Shown: in pieces, positions 59,801 through 64,000 of the stretch
Position numbering within the stretch: position 1 is the first letter of the stretch
How the letters are laid out: the number at the start of each line of letters is the position of its first letter
Origin: Thalassobius sp002708925
GTDB taxonomy: Bacteria > Pseudomonadota > Alphaproteobacteria > Rhodobacterales > Rhodobacteraceae
Assembly (NCBI RefSeq): GCF_049803795.1
Contig: NZ_JBNAGJ010000001.1
Location: 248,001-312,000 of the forward strand
Reading direction: 5' to 3'
DNA length: 64,000 nucleotides
Position numbers and translations under genes: made by a program
Notes under the pieces: model-generated
Told to the model about the DNA's origin: nothing
The model's database searches: none
Seen by the model: the letters and a program-made list of their open reading frames with translations, nothing else

Positions 59801-60515
59801 AGAGCTGCTGACCTCCGAGAATGGGGTACTTAAGCGCTTGATGGCCTCCGAGAATGTCTATGAGGCGAACCAGGCGTTTATCGGGTTCGAGCGCCCCTCG
59901 GGGTGGAGCCCCGGCAATCCACAGGGCGGTCTGGGTTGGGACCAGCGCCTGGCTGCCGCTGAGGCGGCCATGGCCAAGTTCACTGCAACGACTGGGACGG
60001 CGTCACAGGGCCTGGGAACTTTGGGTTCGGGATTCGATACATTCGGGCAAGCCTTGATGCAGAATTTGTCAGGAGGTGGCGGAAGCGGCTCTTTCCTTAC
60101 AAGCCTTTTGGGTGCGGCATTCAAGGCGTTCAAAATTCCGGGGTTCGCCAAAGGTGGCAATCATGCTGGAGGCGTCAGGATCGTCGGGGAAGAAGGTCCC
60201 GAGCTTGAATATACCGGCCCCAGCACGATCATTCCCGCCGACTTGACACGCCAGATACTGACCGCCCGTCAGGGGCCAATGATGACGGCCGCCCCCGCAA
60301 ACATCACCTTTGCGCCGGTCATCGCGCCGATCAACAACAGCTCGGCGGCGCTGGATATGCATATTCAGGAAAGCACCGATGCGCGCGGTCAGCGCCGCTA
60401 TGATCTGGTCCTGTCCGATGCGGTGGCGACCGGCACCGGCGCGCGTGGCGGGAAGGCAGCCAAGGTCATGGGCAGCCGCTATGGTCTCAAACAGAGGGGG
60501 ATCGATCGCGGATGA
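56859..60515 (+). CDS. Tape measure protein with C-terminal tail-lysozyme domain
   Basis: 1218 residues from GTG 56859 (GTGA overlap with the previous gene). Long alanine-rich coiled coil sets tail length. Hydrophobic patches such as MSLATIGIIGLGAAGVQAFG lie near residue 260. Around residues 905-1035 a phage-tail-lysozyme domain is visible: KGLAPHQVAAIVGNVSAESG, GNAFGLFQHNDR and AFIGFERPSGW. This domain would locally open peptidoglycan during DNA entry. The C-terminal GGNHAGGVRIVGEEGPELEY is typical of tape measure proteins. Confidence 0.93.
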   Translation: MTAPIDVLLSFRADASQSIAEIAKVQGAILGLHKKAEDASRLTVQGGTSGFSGFASTVTRDLSQATRASAAAEAELASLTGSARGIAAAWGQAGTSSDRFTTSLSAQVDALMKVSRENEAWQNQLNQVRAQFNPIFAASQQYETQLRRIAEAQELGAITEREAAQARASAAQIIAPMNDQLAENARLARGAGAANAYYLAQFNDIGMMALMGQNPMVLALQQGTQMNQMTAQLGGGQAAFSAMAAGVKSMLNPMSLATIGIIGLGAAGVQAFGSITPKAKSLQEVMGELESTVDAYAKSSDRARMSAADLTAEFGSASKIAKDLLTDIAALDRRAAARSATDSLKSLASSQGVRFGEEADLASSALGTIRDRFGLSRAENKTARGIESAMRWAADAQSLESQIKALEVLHKRVQEAAGLHGGISKEEDAFISQVQTLLDHLTKLQAQDENASGRAEIKLATADYEKQAALSQTILQHGENSREVEALRNRQAREALMLRLDELGIEEQSAEAQKAIAALEAQQAAKSREAAAERARLVQDNMTTLYQELAISEAILRHGEGHVKVERLRTEHAKNALRTRMKEAGVAHDQIEKAVRLLTLERERRREVEAVQAKKQASDMLGDLQREAQIAQAILKHGRESLQVKRLQIQAAREEFELQLKSLKVSEATKGILRSQWEATHGQNSADPFGRAAAAQQILKNQTASIERLKLEVALVGQSETVRRRVLALYEAEVAILERGIDAGSSYADQIREQAVASEELRAELARQAQSWDGVHSAAEGAIDGATDALLDGDLSGALDSFGDEIKGLFAELAIKNPLKNAILGTNYGTLSDVGGLQGIWGRLTGRADQNEITGLKANAMSAAAMSITTPMVTLNAGAVSGPSAGLGGAGMGARAGLMGSGAIQQQVWDFYSAKGLAPHQVAAIVGNVSAESGFNPLAVGDGGNAFGLFQHNDRAEKLFEFIGGRQNLGNVQAQLEFAWQELLTSENGVLKRLMASENVYEANQAFIGFERPSGWSPGNPQGGLGWDQRLAAAEAAMAKFTATTGTASQGLGTLGSGFDTFGQALMQNLSGGGGSGSFLTSLLGAAFKAFKIPGFAKGGNHAGGVRIVGEEGPELEYTGPSTIIPADLTRQILTARQGPMMTAAPANITFAPVIAPINNSSAALDMHIQESTDARGQRRYDLVLSDAVATGTGARGGKAAKVMGSRYGLKQRGIDRG

Positions 60516-60934
60516 TTGCTACCTGGCCCGATACCCTCCCGCGCCCCGAGCGCAAGACCTGGAATGCCCAGCCCCAGGACGCGCGCCGCAAACGTCAGCA
60601 CGAAACCGGCCCTCCGGGCTATCGTCGCCGCTTTTCGTCGGTGGCTGAGTTTGTCACCCTGTCCGTTGTTCTGACCCGTGCGGAAAAGGCCGTCTTTGAC
60701 CAGTTCTATCGGCTGGAATGCGCACAAGGCGCGCATCTCTTCTGGATGCCGGACCCGACCACCGACGGTTGGCCGCTCCTCGATGGCGACGGGCAGCCCT
60801 TGATGGTGGATGACAGCACGCCGCTGCTGATCTCGGCGACATGGCTCTGTGCTTGGGGCGATGAGCCGCCGCAGGAAAGCATCGCGGGGCAAGTCGAGTT
60901 TCGCAAAACATTCTCCGTTGTGGTGATGCCATGA
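60512..60934 (+). CDS. Tail protein downstream of the tape measure
   Basis: 140 residues. It reads YRRRFSSVAEFVTLSVVLTR and FDQFYRLECAQGAHLFWMPD. Position matches lambda gpM/DUF-type distal tail proteins between tape measure and DUF1833. ATGA overlaps on both sides. No firm family. Confidence 0.75.
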   Translation: MIATWPDTLPRPERKTWNAQPQDARRKRQHETGPPGYRRRFSSVAEFVTLSVVLTRAEKAVFDQFYRLECAQGAHLFWMPDPTTDGWPLLDGDGQPLMVDDSTPLLISATWLCAWGDEPPQESIAGQVEFRKTFSVVVMP

Positions 60935-61458
60935 GCCGCCATGTCTCCCTGAACGCGCGGATGGCGCATGACGAGCAGGCCTCGGCCGAGATCGAGGTGG
61001 TGCTGTTCGAGATCGCCCACCCGGCCCTTGAAGGCCCGATCCGGCTCTCCACAGACAACACCGAGCGCCTCAGCTCGGACCCGCTGACCTATGGAACCCG
61101 ATCAGCTTGGCGCGGGGCGGACCCGCTGAGTGACCCGTACCTTTGGATCATCGCCAGCGCAGTGGTGCCCGACGACAATGAGGACGCGCCGGCATCCTCC
61201 CAGATCGTGTTGGAAAACCTGGACGCCCGCATCACCGAAGTGCTGCGCAGCTTCACCGATCAGGCCACGGTGAACATGGCGGTTGTCCTGGCGTCCTCGC
61301 CCGATCTGGTCGAGGGCGAGTGGCTGGACCTGCGCCTGATATCGGCCGAGGGCGATGCCTCGCAGATCGTCTTGTCCCTGTCCCGTGAAGAGATCGAGCT
61401 TGAGCGTTTCCCCTCCGGCAGGATGACCCGCGCCAAATTTCCGGGGCTGCACTTATGA
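60931..61458 (+). CDS. DUF1833 minor tail protein
   Basis: 175 residues with EVVLFEIAHPALEGPIRLST followed by DNTERLSSDPLTYG, and LDLRLISAEGDASQIVLSLS. DUF1833 is a minor tail protein related in position to lambda gpL. The block normally continues directly to the NlpC/P60 gene, but here an inverted gene intervenes. Confidence 0.88.
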   Translation: MSRHVSLNARMAHDEQASAEIEVVLFEIAHPALEGPIRLSTDNTERLSSDPLTYGTRSAWRGADPLSDPYLWIIASAVVPDDNEDAPASSQIVLENLDARITEVLRSFTDQATVNMAVVLASSPDLVEGEWLDLRLISAEGDASQIVLSLSREEIELERFPSGRMTRAKFPGLHL

Positions 61459-61468
61459 GGAAAACGAA

Positions 61469-61657
61469 ATGCAATACCAAAACATATTGGCCGACGAGTA
61501 TCTCCAAGGGGAGTTTATATTGGGGGCGCGGATCAACTGCTCAGTGGCGGTTTTTGCGGAGTGCGTTTTGCCTCGCGCAGCAATTTTTGAGCCACCTCTG
61601 TCATTGCAGCCCTCGGAATTGCAAAAGCCTGAGGCCCCTGTCGGGTCTCAAAAATGA
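61469..61657 (+). CDS. Doubtful small frame next to the inserted gene
   Basis: 62 residues after GAGGAAAACGAA, starting MQYQNILADEYLQGEFILG. The first half reads plausibly as protein, the second is antisense to the inverted gene at 61533. It might be a short native tail-region protein truncated by the insertion. Confidence 0.3.
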   Translation: MQYQNILADEYLQGEFILGARINCSVAVFAECVLPRAAIFEPPLSLQPSELQKPEAPVGSQK

Positions 61658-61949
61658 TTGCGGCCTCGTCGGTGCCAGGAACGCTGGCGGTTTGCACAGA
61701 TGTGGGACGAATGGCGGTCAAAGGCCTGCTATCTCCAGCTTTTCCAGCGCTCGGGTCGATTTGTTTGCGACGTGTTTCCATTTCCGCGTTCAAGTGCTGA
61801 AGTTTGCCAATAAGCAGCATCAATGTATCCGGTGCCACAGCGAGTTCAGTGGTCTTAGTGCCGTGCTTAACAGCAAGGATGGCATGGCCAGCGTCATCGG
61901 CAAGGTGAAGCCGGATGTCATCAATGTATGGCGCTCGTTTTTCTTTCAT
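61533..61949 (-). CDS. Inverted accessory gene (moron) in the tail operon
   Basis: 138 residues on the strand opposite to all late genes. It starts MKEKRAPYIDDIRLHLADDA, contains HAILAVKHGTKTTELAVAPD, and ends with a basic, proline-rich tail. AGGAATGCGGT precedes the ATG. The insertion splits the normally contiguous DUF1833 and NlpC/P60 genes, and the block is visibly richer in A+T. Such genes are often expressed in the lysogen. Function unknown. Confidence 0.65.
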   Translation of the reverse strand: MKEKRAPYIDDIRLHLADDAGHAILAVKHGTKTTELAVAPDTLMLLIGKLQHLNAEMETRRKQIDPSAGKAGDSRPLTAIRPTSVQTASVPGTDEAAIIFETRQGPQAFAIPRAAMTEVAQKLLREAKRTPQKPPLSS

Positions 61950-62026
61950 ACCGCATTCCTATTTTTCTCGATTCGAATGCTTCCGAGTGGGGCCGAAGTT
62001 ACGCCTAGCCGCAAGGATTCGTTCTC

Positions 62027-62470
62027 ATGACCTGGTCCAACCGTTTTGTCGGCATCCCCCACGAGGATCTAGGTCGCACCCGCGAGGGCGCGGATTGCTG
62101 GGGCCTGGCCTGCATCATCTATGCTGAAGAGCTGGGCATCACCTTGCCGGATTATCTTGGTTATGGCTCGGCCGAGGAGCATGGCGAGATCGCGGCGCTG
62201 ATCGAGGGGGCGCAGGTTTCGCCCTTGTGGGTGCCAATCGAAGGCCCGGCCATCGCGTTTGACATCGCGGTGTTTCGGCGCGGCAGGCTGCCGACGCATC
62301 TGGGCGTCGTGGTGCGTCACGGGATCATGATCCACATGGCCGCAGAGGACGCGGCCAAACACCAGGACTATCGCCACGGCCCCTGGTCCAATCGCTTCGC
62401 GGGGCATTTTCGGCACCGTTTAAGGGCTGTTGAACGCCCCGTTCAAATCGTCTCGGAGGCCGCGCGATGA
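62027..62470 (+). CDS. NlpC/P60-type tail peptidase (C40 family)
   Basis: 147 residues. The catalytic cysteine is in GADCWGLACIIYAEELGI and the histidine in PTHLGVVVRHG. It belongs to the gpK-like tail peptidases that cut peptidoglycan peptides at infection. Coupled by ATGA to the tail tip gene. Confidence 0.92.
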   Translation: MTWSNRFVGIPHEDLGRTREGADCWGLACIIYAEELGITLPDYLGYGSAEEHGEIAALIEGAQVSPLWVPIEGPAIAFDIAVFRRGRLPTHLGVVVRHGIMIHMAAEDAAKHQDYRHGPWSNRFAGHFRHRLRAVERPVQIVSEAAR

Positions 62471-64000
62471 AAGATGTCCCGATTCATGTTCTGGCCACCA
62501 CGGCGATTGACCCCGGTCAGTATCGCCTCAATCTGGATATGCCTTGCGGGCTGAGCGTGGAGCAGATCATTCGCCAGGCGCTGCCGGCTGTTCCCGAAGA
62601 TCAATGGGGCCAGTTGCGCGTTTCGCTGACCACGGCAAAGGGCACCGCCCTGCTGGCGCGCGAATACTGGTCCAAGGCGAGGCCGAAGCCTGGCGTTCAG
62701 GTTGTCATTCGGCTTGTCCCCGCCAAGGACGCGCTGCGCTCTGTTCTTCAGATCGTGATCACGGTTGCCGCCGTGGCCCTTGGCGGCACATTTGGCGCAA
62801 CCGTCGGATCTTCTTTAGGCATCGGGGCCACGGCTGGTGGCGCATTGGTGCAGCTTGGCGTCACCATTCTGGGTCAGCTTCTGCTGAACGCGCTGATCCC
62901 GCCGCCCAAGCAAGACGACCCGGCCCCGAGCTATTCGATCAGCGGCTGGAAAAACCGGCTCGACCCGGATGGCGCGGTGCCAGTGGTCCTGGGCACCGTC
63001 CGGTTTGCGCCGCCCTTTGCCGCGCGGCCCTACACCGAGATCGTGGGTGACGATCAGTATCTGCGCGCCCTGTTTTTGCTGGGCGAGGGTGAACTCAGCA
63101 TTACCGACATGCGGATCGGCGAGACCAGCCTGTCAGAATTTGGCGAGGTGGAAACCGAGGTCCGCTACGGCATCGAGGGCGAATTGCCGATCAGCCTCAT
63201 GCCCAGACAGGTGGTCGAGGAACAGATCGGCGTCGAGCTGACGCGGCCCTTGCCCCGTGACGATCTGGGCGAGGTCATCGAGGACGATCCAGCCATCGAA
63301 ACGCCGGTTGTGCGCACGACGGGCGCGGATGCCTCAGGGGCCAGTGTGATCCTGGCCTTTCCGGCCGGTCTGATCCGATTCACCAAATCGGGCCGCAAGC
63401 GGACACATTCTGTCCGCGTCCGCATCGAGCAGCGCCTGATCGAGGCCACCGAATGGCAGATGGTCGAGGAGCTGGAACTGTCAGCCAAAAAGGCTGAAGG
63501 CTTTTACCGTCAGCATTCCTGGAGCTTCCCCAGCCGCGCGCGCTGGCAGGTGCGCCTGACCATGCTGACCGATGAGCGCGACGACAGCCGCGCCCAGCAG
63601 CGCGTTTCCTGGGCGGCGCTCCAGACCATCCGGCCCGAATATCCTCTGGCCTATCCGCGCCCGCTGGCCCTGGTGGCTGTCAGGATCAAAGCGACCCACC
63701 AGCTCAACGGGGCGCTGGACGATTTCAACGTGCTGGCCAGCCGGATCTGCCCCGATTGGGATGAGACGACGCAAAGCTGGATCAGCCGGGCAACGCAAAG
63801 CCCGGCCAGCCTGTATCGCTACGTTCTGCAAAGCCCGGCCAATCCCAAACCGGCGACGGATGCTGGCATGGACTTCGCGCAAATTGAGGATTTTGCGGAG
63901 TTCTGCATCGCAAAGGGGCTGACCTATAATCGCGTCCTGCAGGACAAGGGCACCACCTTGCGCGACGTGCTGACAGAGATCGCCGCCGCCGGCCGGGCGA
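62467..64000 (+). CDS. Tail tip/host-specificity protein (TipJ-like), 5' part
   Basis: The frame is open for 511 codons to the window edge. It begins DVPIHVLATTAIDPGQYRLN and has a hydrophobic glycine/alanine-rich segment (IVITVAAVALGGTFGATVGS), then VPVVLGTVRFAPPFAARPYT, the style of TipJ/gpJ central tail-fibre proteins. It will form the tail tip that contacts the host. The rest lies outside the window. Confidence 0.88.
   Translation, partial: MKDVPIHVLATTAIDPGQYRLNLDMPCGLSVEQIIRQALPAVPEDQWGQLRVSLTTAKGTALLAREYWSKARPKPGVQVVIRLVPAKDALRSVLQIVITVAAVALGGTFGATVGSSLGIGATAGGALVQLGVTILGQLLLNALIPPPKQDDPAPSYSISGWKNRLDPDGAVPVVLGTVRFAPPFAARPYTEIVGDDQYLRALFLLGEGELSITDMRIGETSLSEFGEVETEVRYGIEGELPISLMPRQVVEEQIGVELTRPLPRDDLGEVIEDDPAIETPVVRTTGADASGASVILAFPAGLIRFTKSGRKRTHSVRVRIEQRLIEATEWQMVEELELSAKKAEGFYRQHSWSFPSRARWQVRLTMLTDERDDSRAQQRVSWAALQTIRPEYPLAYPRPLALVAVRIKATHQLNGALDDFNVLASRICPDWDETTQSWISRATQSPASLYRYVLQSPANPKPATDAGMDFAQIEDFAEFCIAKGLTYNRVLQDKGTTLRDVLTEIAAAGRA

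Noticed and set aside
1..64000. CRISPR array, rRNA operon or riboswitch
   Set aside because: No regularly spaced repeats of CRISPR type, no rRNA sequence and no recognised riboswitch core were seen on reading through. The repeated units found are two-copy or very short.

Overview
The window looks like a chromosome segment of an alphaproteobacterium of the Rhodobacterales (Roseobacter/Paracoccus type). The grounds are base composition, the style of the metal-resistance genes, and a Mu-like phage resembling those of that group. This is inferred from gene style, not from a marker gene. Four blocks can be told apart.

(1) Positions 1-12723 hold a metal-responsive envelope cluster. A MerR-family regulator sits among two efflux pumps (a CDF transporter and a P1B-2 ATPase), a ZIP transporter, a small multidrug-type YnfA protein, two Sco copper chaperones, a PCuAC chaperone, a DsbA/DsbB pair, DUF411, signal peptidase II, an M23 peptidase, two L,D-transpeptidases and a lipoprotein. 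Four promoters with the 19-bp spacer and dyad typical of MerR control face the four transcription units, so metal export and periplasmic/cell-wall maintenance appear to form one regulon.

(2) Positions 14007-29678 form a genomic island in the 3' end of tRNA-Cys. It is bounded by a perfect 16-bp direct repeat and carries a P4-type integrase next to the left repeat. Its core resembles a phage satellite: two AlpA-type DNA-binding proteins, a primase/VapE-type helicase, and a repeat-rich candidate origin. Its cargo is a six-gene, tightly overlapping operon (29206 down to 21046): DNA methyltransferase, phospholipase-D-like nuclease/SF2 helicase, small protein, Rad50/DndD-like ATPase, small protein, and an 823-residue protein joining an RNA-polymerase alpha-CTD-like domain to a sigma-70 region-4 domain and apparent winged-helix repeats. 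The helicase/methylase/ATPase core resembles the Hma class of defence systems. The sigma/alpha-CTD-like partner is the most novel element in the window. A broken second integrase lies just outside the left repeat.

(3) Positions 29739-32939 are a junction region with two unknown proteins and degenerate non-coding sequence.

(4) Positions 32940 to the window end hold most of a Mu-like (transposable) prophage with a siphovirus-type tail. In order: regulators with clear palindromic operators, ParB-like protein, MuA-type transposase, MuB-type ATPase, early genes (DUF3164, GemA), a Mor-type activator, lysis genes, terminase, portal, minor head protein with a C-terminal nuclease-like domain, virion morphogenesis protein, protease/scaffold, decoration protein, capsid, head completion, tail tube, tail chaperones with a -1 frameshift site, tape measure with a lysozyme domain, and tail-tip genes running off the right edge. 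A 37-bp terminator-containing module is repeated before the lysis genes and before the protease gene, the positions of late promoters in Mu.
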